Counted from the first letter of the stretch, positions 43,371 to 50,861 are shown. The stretch: 50,861 bases of DNA from Candidatus Enterenecus stercoripullorum (GCA_018716015.1 DVKM01000068.1:1-50861); one strand, 5' to 3'. The notes: generated from the sequence alone by a model not told the origin. A program made the numbers and translations.

Positions 43371-43405
43371 AGTCTGCGCAGGTGTCATGACACCTGCGCA
43401 GACTA
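43370..43405. promoter_or_regulatory. 36-bp perfect palindrome at the transcription start
   Basis: Bases 43370-43387 are the exact reverse complement of 43388-43405 (centre TGTCATGACA, arms of TAGTCTGCGCAGG type). As DNA it is an ideal operator for a dimeric repressor; as RNA it forms a long 5'-terminal hairpin. No regulator gene adjoins. Confidence 0.8.
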
Positions 43406-43424
43406 CGTTGAGGGAGATGATCCT

Positions 43425-44513
43425 ATGCAGGCAGTCCGTACTTTCCTGAAACGGAAGGGAATCGAGATTTCTCTGCACAGATATGGAATTGACGCTCTGG
43501 GCGCCATGGCCCAGGGCCTGTTCTGCTCGCTGCTCATCGGCACCATTCTGGACACGCTGGGGACGCAGCTGGGCCTTGATTTTATGGTGAGCGTGGGCGG
43601 CTATGCCTCCGCCATGAGCGGCCCCTCCATGGCCATCGCCATTGGCTATGCCCTGAAAGCCCCTCCCCTGGTGCTGTTTTCCATGGCCACAGCGGGCTAT
43701 GCCGCTAACGCCCTGGGTTCCACCACCCTGAGCGGCGGCCAGGGGGCGGGCGGGCCACTGGCGGTGCTGTTCATCGCCGTAATTGCCGCCGAATTTGGCA
43801 AAGCGGTATCCAAGGAGACAAAAATCGATATTTTGGTCACCCCTCTGGTCACCATTTTGGTGGGGGTAGGCCTGTCTGCCTGGTTGGCCCCTGCCATCGG
43901 CACCGCCGCCACGGCGGTGGGTAGCTTCGTCATGCTGGCCACCGATCTGCAGCCCTTCCTCATGGGCATCATCGTCTCCGTGGTCATCGGCATTGCCCTG
44001 ACCCTGCCCATCTCCTCCGCCGCCATTTGCGCGGCCTTTGGCCTGACAGGGCTGGCGGGGGGCGCGGCGGTGGCCGGCTGCTGCGCCAATATGGTGGGCT
44101 TCGCGGTGCTCTCCTTCCGGGAGAACCGCTGGGGCGGCCTGGTAAGCCAGGGACTGGGCACCTCCATGCTCCAGATGGGCAACATCGTCAAAAACCCCCG
44201 CATCTGGCTGCCCGCCATTCTCACCTCTGCCATCACCGGCCCTCTGGCCACCTGCGTGTTCCACTTTGAGATGAACGACCCCTCCGGGGGCGTGGCCTCG
44301 GGCATGGGTACCTGCGGCCTGGTGGGCCCCATTGGAGTGTACGCCGGCTGGGTAGCGGACGTGGCCAGCGGTGTAAAGGATGCCATCACCGCCATGGACT
44401 GGACCGCCATGGCCCTGATTTGCTTTATCCTGCCCGGGGTGCTCACCTGGGCCTTCGGCCTGCTCTTGCGCCGGATGGGCTGGATCCGCCCCGGAGACCT
44501 GACACTGGAGTGA
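43425..44513 (+). CDS. PTS EIIC-like permease (PTS_EIIC_2 type)
   Basis: A polytopic membrane protein of 362 residues with about ten hydrophobic segments, very rich in Gly and Ala. It resembles the free-standing EIIC family PTS_EIIC_2. Supporting segments are FLKRKGIEISLHRYGIDALGAMAQGLF, GGYASAMSGPSMAIAIGYAL, and the late GLVGPIGVYAGWVADV. No EIIA, EIIB, HPr or sugar-catabolic gene is nearby, so phosphotransfer is doubtful and it may be a plain transporter or sensor. GAGGGAG lies eight bases before the ATG. Expression is set by a consensus promoter overlapped by a 36-bp palindrome. Confidence 0.78.
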   Translation: MQAVRTFLKRKGIEISLHRYGIDALGAMAQGLFCSLLIGTILDTLGTQLGLDFMVSVGGYASAMSGPSMAIAIGYALKAPPLVLFSMATAGYAANALGSTTLSGGQGAGGPLAVLFIAVIAAEFGKAVSKETKIDILVTPLVTILVGVGLSAWLAPAIGTAATAVGSFVMLATDLQPFLMGIIVSVVIGIALTLPISSAAICAAFGLTGLAGGAAVAGCCANMVGFAVLSFRENRWGGLVSQGLGTSMLQMGNIVKNPRIWLPAILTSAITGPLATCVFHFEMNDPSGGVASGMGTCGLVGPIGVYAGWVADVASGVKDAITAMDWTAMALICFILPGVLTWAFGLLLRRMGWIRPGDLTLE

Positions 44514-44614
44514 CCTGTCGGTCCACAAAAACCAGTTTTGCCCGTACTAGGGCAGGAAGGATGGATGTGTGAGATGATACGTGTAAAAACTGAGGCGGGA
44601 GGCCGCCGCAGATC

Positions 44615-44941
44615 ATGATTCACCGGAACGTTGAGCGTAAACTGCGCAGACTGGGCCTAACCGGATGCTATCAGGGCTACAACTGCCTGGTATACGCGGC
44701 CATTCTGATCCATCAGGATCCATCCATGCTGGAACTGCCCACCAAGCTGCTCTACCCCGAGGTGGCCCAGCGGTGCCATCTCACCGTCAACGCCGTGGAT
44801 CGGGCCATCCGCACCGCCATCCTGGTCTGTTTCCGCCGCAGCGCTCCAGCGGTATCCTGTATGTGCGGCACTACCGGGCTGCCCACCGTCCAGCAGTTTC
44901 TGTCCGGCCTGTCCGCCTATTGCGGCGGCAGGCAGCGGTAG
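44615..44941 (+). CDS. Free-standing Spo0A C-terminal domain protein
   Basis: A 108-residue protein consisting of only the DNA-binding domain of Spo0A. The conserved run is recognisable as LTGCYQGYNCLVYAAILI, MLELPTKLLYPEVAQ and VNAVDRAIRTAILVCF, corresponding to the helices that contact 0A boxes, with a C-terminal QQFLSGLSAY helix. The receiver domain is absent and no truncated copy of it lies upstream. It may compete with or modulate Spo0A at its sites. GGGAGG lies about 12 bases before the ATG. Its 3' end overlaps the convergent deacetylase gene by 25 bp. Confidence 0.8.
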   Translation: MIHRNVERKLRRLGLTGCYQGYNCLVYAAILIHQDPSMLELPTKLLYPEVAQRCHLTVNAVDRAIRTAILVCFRRSAPAVSCMCGTTGLPTVQQFLSGLSAYCGGRQR

Positions 44942-45648
44942 GTCTCCCCTGGCTGGGGCTGAATGCCCCGCAGGGTAAACAGCTCCTCCACCGTCACAAA
45001 GCAGAATCCCTGGCTCAGCAGCGCATCCACCACCCGCAGCGCGGTATCCACGCTGGATGGGTAGACGTCATGGAGCAGGATGATGTCCCCGTCCTTTGCC
45101 TTGGCCACAATATGGGCCACCTGCCGGTCGGTATTCGTGTCCGCCCAGTCCTCCGGATCCACCGACCAGAGGATTACCGGGCCGCCCAGCTGGCCGCACA
45201 CTTCCGATGTGGTTTTTCCATAGGGCGGACGCACCATGAATTCTGATATGCCCAGTAAGCCGGAAAGGGTGTCCCGCAGGGGTTCCACCTCGGAATAGAT
45301 TGCCTCTGGAGTGGTGAACATATTATGGTTCTGGGCGTGAATCCCCACCTGATGTCCTTCCCGGGCCATGCGCAGGATCAGGTCCTCATTTCCCTCCACC
45401 TTCAGGCCGATCAGGAAGAAAGTGGCCGGCACTCCCCGCTGGGCCAGGCCGTCCAACAGAGGCTGTGTGGTTTTTCGTCTGGGCCCGTCGTCAAAGGTGA
45501 GGGCTACATAACGGCGCTGGGTTTGTTCTACGGCGGTCTGAACTGCCTGTCCCCGCCCCAGTATAGCCAGCGGCAGCCCCTGGGCCAGCATCATGAGGGC
45601 CGCCAGCGCCGCCGCAATCCCTCTTTTCAAAACACACCCCCAGTCCAA
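44917..45648 (-). CDS. Polysaccharide deacetylase (NodB domain)
   Basis: A secreted or membrane-anchored metal-dependent deacetylase of about 243 residues acting on peptidoglycan or another amino-sugar polymer. The NodB motifs are complete: VALTFDDGPRRKT with both Asp, HQVGIHAQNH with the metal His pair, RPPYGKTTSEV, DPEDW and ILLHDVYPS. The hydrophobic segment KRGIAAALAALMMLAQG is the signal or anchor. The start is uncertain: TTG 45648 has GGAGG five bases upstream, TTG 45630 has GGGGG, and a GTG at 45726 would give a longer cytoplasmic tail. It is divergent from a gene with a degenerate copy of the same fold. Confidence 0.87.
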   Translation of the reverse strand: MDWGCVLKRGIAAALAALMMLAQGLPLAILGRGQAVQTAVEQTQRRYVALTFDDGPRRKTTQPLLDGLAQRGVPATFFLIGLKVEGNEDLILRMAREGHQVGIHAQNHNMFTTPEAIYSEVEPLRDTLSGLLGISEFMVRPPYGKTTSEVCGQLGGPVILWSVDPEDWADTNTDRQVAHIVAKAKDGDIILLHDVYPSSVDTALRVVDALLSQGFCFVTVEELFTLRGIQPQPGETYRCLPPQ

Positions 45649-45728
45649 CACTTCCTCCCACCCCTTTCCCGCAACTGCTGTCAGTATGCGCAAAAGGGCG
45701 TTTTTTATGTTCTGGCCGGCCTTCACCC

Positions 45729-45758
45729 TTGCGCAACGGCCGGAGCATATGATACAAT
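45729..45758 (+). promoter_or_regulatory. Promoter for the pseudo-deacetylase gene
   Basis: TTGCGC (45729-45734), 18-bp spacer, TACAAT (45753-45758), 35 bp before the start codon. Confidence 0.6.
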
Positions 45759-45793
45759 TTTAAAATGAAACTGATTGCGGGAGGGATGGGGCT

Positions 45794-46918
45794 TTGAAGA
45801 TTCTGCGCCGGCTGTTCGCCGTGCTGCTGTGCGGTGCGCTGCTGCTGGGCATTGCCGCTGCCAGCGCCAGAAGCACCTCCAACGTCTATTTCATGGCGGT
45901 CAACGAAAAGATCATTGAAATGACCCCGGAGAATATGCCTATGACGGTGGGCGGAACGCTCTATATCCCCTATACCATGCTGTCCATCCGGGATACTGGA
46001 ATCAACCTGGGGGTCAGCGCCCAGTACAGCGCCTCCCGCCGGACCGCCCTGGTCTCTGGCGGGCGCAGGGCCATCACCTTTGACCTTCAGGCCAATACCG
46101 CCTACGACCCCCAGGGCAACTATGTAGACGCCCGGGCGGTGATGCGAAACTCCATGCTTTTCCTGCCCATCGCCTGGATCTGCGAATACTTCGGCGTCAT
46201 CAGCTTCACCACCAGTCGGACTCCCTACGGCACATTGGTGCGCGTCACCAACGCCTCGGTCATCCTCAGCGACGCGGCCCTCATCGACGCCGCCGACGGC
46301 ATGCTGCGGGACAACCTGGCCAGCTACCAGCAGGCCATTCAGGCTCAGCAGCCCTCTGCCGACCCCGCCAACCCAGGCTCCGATTCCTCTGTGCAGCCGG
46401 ATTCCGGTCCCATCGTCTACCTGTCCTTTCTCTGGGGCGACGCCGTGGAGGATGTGGCCCGGCAACTGGAGGCCCTGGGCCGCCAGGCGCTGTTCTTCTT
46501 CACTCCCCAGCAGCTGCTGGAGCAGGACGACCTGGTACGCCGCCTGGTGGGCGCCGGGCACAGTGTCGGCCTGGACCTCACCGGCACCACGGTATCCCAG
46601 TGTGTTCAGCAGGCCCAGGAGGGCAGCCGGCTGCTGGCCAGCATCGCCTGCTGTCCAGTCTATATCGTCCGGGCGTCCTCTTTAGATGCGGCGCAGCGCA
46701 GCCAGCTCAGCCAGGAGGGCTGGGCGGTCTGGTCGGCCACTCAGAGCTGGGAGGACACCTCCAGTTCCTATCAGCTTCTAAGCCAGCTCAGCTACGGCCA
46801 GGACAACTACGTGGAGGCGATGTGCTCCAGCGAAAATCTTTCCGCCCTTTCCTCCGCCCTGCGCAGCCTGACCGGCAGCGGCTATCAGCTGCGCCAGACC
46901 GTGGCCCCCGCGCTGTAA
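45794..46918 (+). CDS. Copper-amine-oxidase-N domain fused to a degenerate deacetylase domain
   Basis: A secreted protein of 374 residues. A signal peptide (to about Ala24) is followed by a Cu_amine_oxidN1-type domain at about 30-155 (AVNEKIIEMTPENMPMTVGG, YVDARAVMRNSMLFLPI), a wall-binding module in clostridia. After a Ser/Pro linker comes a domain with the NodB strand pattern: PIVYLSFLWGDA in place of TFDDGP, ALFFFTPQQL like ATFFLIG, and GAGHSVGLDL in place of GHQVGIH. The catalytic Asp pair and metal histidines are missing, so it should be inactive, perhaps glycan-binding. The start is a TTG at 45794 behind GGGAGGGA. Confidence 0.75.
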   Translation: MKILRRLFAVLLCGALLLGIAAASARSTSNVYFMAVNEKIIEMTPENMPMTVGGTLYIPYTMLSIRDTGINLGVSAQYSASRRTALVSGGRRAITFDLQANTAYDPQGNYVDARAVMRNSMLFLPIAWICEYFGVISFTTSRTPYGTLVRVTNASVILSDAALIDAADGMLRDNLASYQQAIQAQQPSADPANPGSDSSVQPDSGPIVYLSFLWGDAVEDVARQLEALGRQALFFFTPQQLLEQDDLVRRLVGAGHSVGLDLTGTTVSQCVQQAQEGSRLLASIACCPVYIVRASSLDAAQRSQLSQEGWAVWSATQSWEDTSSSYQLLSQLSYGQDNYVEAMCSSENLSALSSALRSLTGSGYQLRQTVAPAL

Positions 46919-46946
46919 ACCCAAGTTTCCCATTGGAGGTGCTGAG

Positions 46947-47276
46947 ATGAAACGCACTGTCATCCTGGATCCCACCCATCCGGACTGGGCCGGGCCCCAA
47001 ACCGACCCCGTCCTGTGCCGCCGCCTCACCGGCCACCTGGCGGCCCGGCTGAGGGAGTACACGGAAGAGGGTATCGCCCCTGTGGATATTCTTCGGGACG
47101 GCCTAGTATCCGCCCAGATCGCCGGGGTGGACCCACATCAGGCGGTATCCGCCCTGGCCCGGCAGCGGGTGTTCTGCCAGAGCCGGGAGGGAGCGCTGCT
47201 CTTTTCCATCGGCGCAGACACCAGCTTTGAGGATCTGGACTATGTCCAGGCCGTGGCGGCACAGCTGCTGAAATAG
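46947..47276 (+). CDS. Conserved-looking hypothetical protein
   Basis: A 109-residue soluble protein that I do not recognise. It begins MKRTVILDPTHPDWAGP and ends with LDYVQAVAAQLLK; there is no signal peptide or membrane helix, and it has two cysteines (VLCRRL, VFCQSR). TTGGAGG lies before the ATG at 46947, 28 bp after the pseudo-deacetylase gene, so the two are probably co-transcribed. A strong terminator follows. Codon usage is like that of neighbours, so it appears to be a real gene. Confidence 0.6.
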   Translation: MKRTVILDPTHPDWAGPQTDPVLCRRLTGHLAARLREYTEEGIAPVDILRDGLVSAQIAGVDPHQAVSALARQRVFCQSREGALLFSIGADTSFEDLDYVQAVAAQLLK

Positions 47277-47300
47277 ACGCCCCACCGTCTTGTAAGAAAG

Positions 47301-47341
47301 ACTGCCCCAATGCCACGCAGTTTGCGTGGCATTGGGGCAGT
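47301..47341. terminator. Bidirectional terminator with 19-bp perfect stem
   Basis: 47301-47319 pairs with 47323-47341 around GTT; AAGA- and TCTT-type flanks extend the stem after a short mismatch, with T-runs on both sides. It separates the hypothetical gene from the convergent thiI. Confidence 0.9.
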
Positions 47342-47373
47342 TGTCTTTTCCCAGAAATTACGGGGGCAGCAAC

Positions 47374-48546
47374 TCACAGCTCCAGCATCACCCGCTGGAT
47401 ACCGGCCACGGCCTCGTCCACCAGGGCCTGGACGTTCAGAGCCTTCTCCGCCTCCTCCAGATCGGCCACATGGGGCCGGGTCTTGGGATGCTTGGGGGTA
47501 AACACGGTACAGCAGTCCTCATAGGGCAGGATGGAGGTCTCAAAGGTGCCGATCTTCCGGGCGATACGCACAATCTCCTCCTTGTCCATCCCCACCACCG
47601 GGCGCAGCACGGGAATGGTGCACACCGCGTTGGTGCAGGCCATAGCCTCCAACGTCTGGCTGGCCACCTGGCCCACCGACTCCCCGGTGACCAGGGCCTG
47701 GATACCGGTTTTCTCCGCCACAGCGCAGGCGATGCGCATCATGAAGCGGCGCATGAGGATGGTAAACAGCTCCTCGGGGCAGGACCGGCGCAACTCCTCC
47801 TGAATCCTGGTAAAGGGCACCACATGAACACAGGTCTTACCGATGTAGGGCACCAGCAGCCGGGCCAGGTCCAGCACCTTCTCCTTGGCCTCCGGGGAGG
47901 TGTAGGGGTAAGAGTAATAGTGGATCATATCCACAATGACCCCCCGCTTGGCGATCATCCAGGAGGCCACTGGGGAGTCGATGCCGCCGGACAGAAGGCT
48001 CAATGCCCGGCCTCCTATGCCCACGGGCAGGCCGCCCGCCCCCTCTTCCGGGTCAGCATGGACAAAAGCCTCATAGTCCCGCACCTCCACATGGACGGTG
48101 AGCTCCGGGTGGTGCACGTCCACAGTCAGGTGGGGGAAGGCGTCGTGGAGCTCGCCCCCCACATATTGAGACAGCTGGATGGAGGTCATGGGGAAGGTCT
48201 TGTCCGCCCGCTTAGACTCCACCTTGAAGGATTTGGCCAAGCGCAGCTTGTCCCCCAGATACTCCTTGGCACAGGCCACGATGGCGTCCTTGTCCTTGGG
48301 GCAGGCCCGGGCCCGGCACAGCCCGGCAACTCCGAACAGCTTCTCCATGGCCTGCCAGGCCCCTTCAAAGTCGCAGTTCTCCTCCTGGGGCTCCACATAG
48401 GTGGCCGACTGCCGGGTGTATACCTTGAAAGAGCCGTACTTCTTCAGCCGCCGCCGAGCATTACCCATCATCTTCTCCTCGAAGCCCCGCCGGTTTAAAC
48501 CCTTGAGCACCATTTCTCCCTGCTTGAGCAGCATGATCTCTCTCAC
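47374..48546 (-). CDS. thiI: tRNA 4-thiouridine synthase ThiI
   Basis: Uses persulfide sulfur to make 4-thiouridine at tRNA position 8. The 390 residues include an N-terminal ferredoxin-like region, a THUMP domain (about 60-165) and the PP-loop LLSGGIDSPVASW for adenylation; ESVGQVASQTLEAM follows. The rhodanese domain of the E. coli enzyme is absent, as in most Firmicutes, so it depends on a partner cysteine desulfurase not seen here. The start is GTG 48546, seven bases after GGAGGG. Confidence 0.95.
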   Translation of the reverse strand: MREIMLLKQGEMVLKGLNRRGFEEKMMGNARRRLKKYGSFKVYTRQSATYVEPQEENCDFEGAWQAMEKLFGVAGLCRARACPKDKDAIVACAKEYLGDKLRLAKSFKVESKRADKTFPMTSIQLSQYVGGELHDAFPHLTVDVHHPELTVHVEVRDYEAFVHADPEEGAGGLPVGIGGRALSLLSGGIDSPVASWMIAKRGVIVDMIHYYSYPYTSPEAKEKVLDLARLLVPYIGKTCVHVVPFTRIQEELRRSCPEELFTILMRRFMMRIACAVAEKTGIQALVTGESVGQVASQTLEAMACTNAVCTIPVLRPVVGMDKEEIVRIARKIGTFETSILPYEDCCTVFTPKHPKTRPHVADLEEAEKALNVQALVDEAVAGIQRVMLEL

Positions 48547-48702
48547 ACATTTTCCCTCCGTTATTCAAAAAAGCGCCCTGACAGGCGCGTTCATTCGGAT
48601 TGCGGATTCCGTATCGTCCTATTTTACCCTGACTGGCGATCACTGTCAAGGCAAAGGGCCGGGCGGCGGAACATTCCCCTGCCCGGCAGCCCCTGATTTT
48701 TC

Positions 48703-49968
48703 TTACAGCGTCTCAATCTCCAGGCCCGCCAGCCAGCGGCGGATCATGTCAAAGCCATGGTTGGCCGCCAGGGTGCGTACCCGGTCCCGGCGCTCCCGGG
48801 CCCCGGCCAGGCGGAGCTTTCGCACCCAGCACCCCTCCGGGGCGGCCAGGGCCACGTACACCAGCCCCACCGGGTTGCCCCACTCGTCGCTGTCGGGGCC
48901 GGCCACGCCGGTGGTGGCCACCGCCGCGTCGCAGCTCAGCACCCGGCGGGCCCCCTGGGCCATGGCCCGGGCCACCTCATCACACACCGCGCCCTGCTCG
49001 TCCAGCAGGGTCTGGGACACCCCCAGCACCCGATGCTTCACCTCGTTGGTATAACTCACCACGCCCCCCCGGAACACCGACGAGGCCCCGGGCAGGTCGG
49101 TCAGCCGTTTGGCCAGCAGCCCGCCGGTACAGCTCTCGGCAGTGCCCAGGGTGAGTCCCCGTGCCTTCAGCCCCTCCAGCACCACTTTCTCCAGGCTGTC
49201 TTCCTGGCCGCCGTAAATCATGGGTCCCAGTACCACCCGCACCTCCTCCTCCACCGGAGCGATGAGGGCCTTGGCAGTCTCCTCGTCCTGCGCCTTGGCG
49301 GTAATGCGCAGCTCCATCTCCCCCTCCTTGGCATAGGGGGCCAGGGTGGGATTGGTCAGCTGGTCCATCCGGTCCCGCAGCAGGCTCTCCACCTGGGATT
49401 CCCCCCAGCCAAACACCCGCAGGGTGTGGGAGCGAATCACTCCCTCGCTCAGGCGGCCCAGCCAGGGGGCGGCCTCCTGCCGGAACATGGGCAGGCACTC
49501 CCTGGGTGGGCCGGGGAGCATCACCACATAGTTCTCCCCACTTTGGAAGGCGCACCCCGGGGCGGTGCCCCAGCGGTTTTCCAGCACGGCGCACCCTTCG
49601 GGCAGCCATGCCTGCTGAAGATTATTCTCCGTCATCACCCGGCCGGAGGCGGCGAAATAATCACGGATGGCCTGGGCGCACTCGGGGTGGTAGACCAGCA
49701 CTTTCCCAAAGGTCTCCGCCACCACTCGTTTGGTGAGATCGTCGCAGGTGGGCCCCAGCCCGCCGGTGGTGATGAGCACGTCCGCGCGGCTGCGGGCCAG
49801 CTCCACCGCCCGGCGCAGCCGCTCCGGGTTGTCCCCCACCACCGAGTGGTAGTATACGTTCAGGCCCAGGGCGGACAGCTCCCGGGACAGCATTTGTGCG
49901 TCAATGTTGGCGGTGTTGCCCAGCAGCAGCTCGGTACCCACCGCCAGCAGTTCCACGACGTGGCTCAT
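48703..49968 (-). CDS. cinA: CinA, competence/damage-inducible protein A
   Basis: A two-domain protein of 421 residues. The N-terminal molybdopterin-binding-like domain (AVGTELLLGNTANID, ITTGGLGPTCDDLTK) carries ADP-ribose pyrophosphatase-type activity in relatives. The C-terminal CinA domain (TAESCTGGLLAKRLTDLPGA, VATTGVAGPD) is the nicotinamide-mononucleotide deamidase, which recycles NMN to NaMN. AAAGGAG lies ten bases before the ATG at 49968. It follows thiI on the minus strand after 156 bp, but is probably separately transcribed. No recA is adjacent. Confidence 0.95.
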   Translation of the reverse strand: MSHVVELLAVGTELLLGNTANIDAQMLSRELSALGLNVYYHSVVGDNPERLRRAVELARSRADVLITTGGLGPTCDDLTKRVVAETFGKVLVYHPECAQAIRDYFAASGRVMTENNLQQAWLPEGCAVLENRWGTAPGCAFQSGENYVVMLPGPPRECLPMFRQEAAPWLGRLSEGVIRSHTLRVFGWGESQVESLLRDRMDQLTNPTLAPYAKEGEMELRITAKAQDEETAKALIAPVEEEVRVVLGPMIYGGQEDSLEKVVLEGLKARGLTLGTAESCTGGLLAKRLTDLPGASSVFRGGVVSYTNEVKHRVLGVSQTLLDEQGAVCDEVARAMAQGARRVLSCDAAVATTGVAGPDSDEWGNPVGLVYVALAAPEGCWVRKLRLAGARERRDRVRTLAANHGFDMIRRWLAGLEIETL

Positions 49969-50030
49969 GGCAGTTCAACTCCTTTGTTCCAACATGGTAC
50001 GCCCCTTCCGAGAAGTTGTCAAGAAAACCC

Positions 50031-50059
50031 TTGCAATCTATCTGCTCATGGGGTATACT
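50031..50059 (+). promoter_or_regulatory. Promoter of the DAHP synthase leader
   Basis: TTGCAA (50031-50036), 17-bp spacer, TATACT (50054-50059). The leader peptide starts 30 bp downstream. Confidence 0.75.
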
Positions 50060-50089
50060 ATGGATAACCATCGAACGCGAGGTATTCTC

Positions 50090-50188
50090 ATGAATCTCTG
50101 CCACGCCCACAGCTTTACCTTCTCCTTTGGCTGGACTCGATTTACCGGGTTCGGCTATTTTGCCGTGGAGAAACAGCGGGTGTTGTGA
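50090..50188 (+). CDS. Aromatic-rich leader peptide
   Basis: A 32-residue frame with a reasonable ribosome binding site (CGAGG, six bases before the ATG). Eight of 32 residues are aromatic: six Phe, one Trp and one Tyr, clustered in HSFTFSFGWTRF and the following GFGYF. It lies between the promoter and an intrinsic terminator ahead of the first enzyme of aromatic amino acid synthesis, the classic arrangement for ribosome-mediated attenuation. The mixture of codons suggests sensing of Phe above all, with Trp and Tyr contributing. It is unlikely to have a function as a protein. Confidence 0.8.
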   Translation: MNLCHAHSFTFSFGWTRFTGFGYFAVEKQRVL

Positions 50189-50235
50189 GTTTCTGGCCCT
50201 CTTTTCAGGGCCGCGCCGATAGGCTATGGATGCTG

Positions 50236-50280
50236 AAGCTCATTGACACGCTTGCTGTCAATGGGCTTTCTTTTATTTTT
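50236..50280 (+). terminator. Attenuator terminator before aroF
   Basis: A 13-bp stem (50236-50248 with 50256-50268, one G-U pair) and loop CGCTTGC are followed by a long T-rich run. An upstream hairpin GGCCCT-CTTTTC-AGGGCC (50195-50212) directly after the leader peptide stop may be the competing or pause structure. Confidence 0.8.
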
Positions 50281-50304
50281 AAAAAGAAAGGGCTGATCGA
50301 GCGT

Positions 50305-50861
50305 ATGGTTATCGTTATGAAGCCGGGTACCCGGCAGGAGGACATTCAGGCACTGGTAAACCATCTGGAACGGGATCACGGCGTCAAGGTGGGTATCACC
50401 AACGGCGTGGGCTGCTCCATCCTGGGACTGGTAGGGGACACCACCCACATCGACATGGACAAGCTGTCTATGAACGACCACGTGGAGCGGGTCATGCGGG
50501 TGCAGGAACCCTATAAGAAGGCCAACCGGAAATTCCATCCCGAGGACACGGTAGTGGACGTGTGTGGAGTACCCATCGGAGGGGGCGCCTTTACCGTCAT
50601 CGCCGGTCCCTGCTCGGTGGAGAGCCGGGAGCAGATCATCGAGGTGGCCCGGGACGTAAAGGCCTCCGGCGCGGCCCTGATGCGGGGGGGCGCCTTCAAG
50701 CCCCGCACCTCCCCCTACTCCTTCCAGGGCATGGGCACCACCGGCCTAGACCTGCTCATGGAGGCCCGGGAGAATACCGGGCTGCCCATCGTCACCGAGA
50801 TTATGGACCCCCGCCTGTCCGACCTGTTCGAGCGGGAGGTGGATGTCGTCCAGGTGGGCGC
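50305..50861 (+). CDS. aroF: 3-deoxy-7-phosphoheptulonate synthase (3' end outside window)
   Basis: DAHP synthase condenses phosphoenolpyruvate and erythrose 4-phosphate, the committed step of aromatic amino acid synthesis. The first 185 residues are present. A ferredoxin-like N-terminal regulatory domain (VIVMKPGTRQEDIQALVNHL) identifies the type I-beta class. The barrel begins with VIAGPCSVESREQI, then GAALMRGGAFKPRTSPYSFQ and GLPIVTEIMDP, all substrate-binding segments. The first ATG (50305) is used; a second at 50317 is possible, and the ribosome binding site is weak. Expression appears to be governed by the upstream leader peptide and terminator. Confidence 0.94.
   Translation, partial: MVIVMKPGTRQEDIQALVNHLERDHGVKVGITNGVGCSILGLVGDTTHIDMDKLSMNDHVERVMRVQEPYKKANRKFHPEDTVVDVCGVPIGGGAFTVIAGPCSVESREQIIEVARDVKASGAALMRGGAFKPRTSPYSFQGMGTTGLDLLMEARENTGLPIVTEIMDPRLSDLFEREVDVVQVG

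Overview
The window reads as a GC-rich, spore-forming member of the Clostridia. The best fit is an Oscillospiraceae-type gut anaerobe, but the genus cannot be fixed from sequence alone. The evidence is the sporulation genes (spoIID, bofA next to yaaL, a free-standing Spo0A DNA-binding domain), the thiolase / CoA-transferase / short-chain fatty acid carrier set, Gram-positive lipoproteins without outer-membrane genes, strong AGGAGG-type ribosome binding sites and a glutaminyl-tRNA synthetase. No rRNA, tRNA, CRISPR array or phage structural gene was found.

Layout. 1-5.9 kb (minus): a glycolytic cluster trmL, pgk, tpiA, gpmI, eno (eno runs off the left edge), with odd duplicated gene ends and repeat units between genes. 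6-11 kb (plus): udk, then two DUF4358 lipoproteins, an MBOAT acyltransferase and a DHHW protein, probably an envelope glycan-acylation module. 11-14 kb (minus): a membrane-anchored DUF4015 hydrolase-like protein, bofA, yaaL, spoIID. 14-16.3 kb: citrate synthase (plus) and trmO (minus). 16.5-18.3 kb: the wreck of a Tn916-family element (xis, the C-terminal stub of int, an HTH protein) joined to a DUF4340 fragment. 18.4-26.9 kb: an AIM24-like protein (plus), then a minus-strand block for short-chain acyl-CoA metabolism and transport (atoE, a Ca2+-type P-ATPase, thiolase, scoA, scoB). A consensus promoter lies about 560 nt upstream of atoE, and the transcript between them looks like a large structured RNA.

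27-34.5 kb (plus): glnS, a GT26 glycosyltransferase, tmk, a DJ-1 protein, mltG, a U32 protein and a GNAT, with a 46-residue Cys-rich gene on the minus strand. 34.5-41.4 kb: a CDF metal exporter of the Mn-like type, an OmpR/histidine-kinase pair, htrA, birA, niaR. 41.4-47.3 kb: an Lrp regulator divergent from a MATE exporter, a PTS-EIIC-like permease behind a 36-bp perfect palindrome, the Spo0A_C protein, a polysaccharide deacetylase, and a divergent gene whose deacetylase-like domain has lost its metal-binding residues. 47.3-50.9 kb: thiI and cinA (minus), then a DAHP synthase (cut by the right edge) controlled by an aromatic-rich leader peptide and an intrinsic terminator.

The observations most worth a second look are the 560-nt structured leader, the composite intergenic repeat family found in two places, the duplicated 3' end of pgk, the 36-bp palindrome at a transcription start, the aromatic leader-peptide attenuator, and the active/pseudo-deacetylase gene pair.
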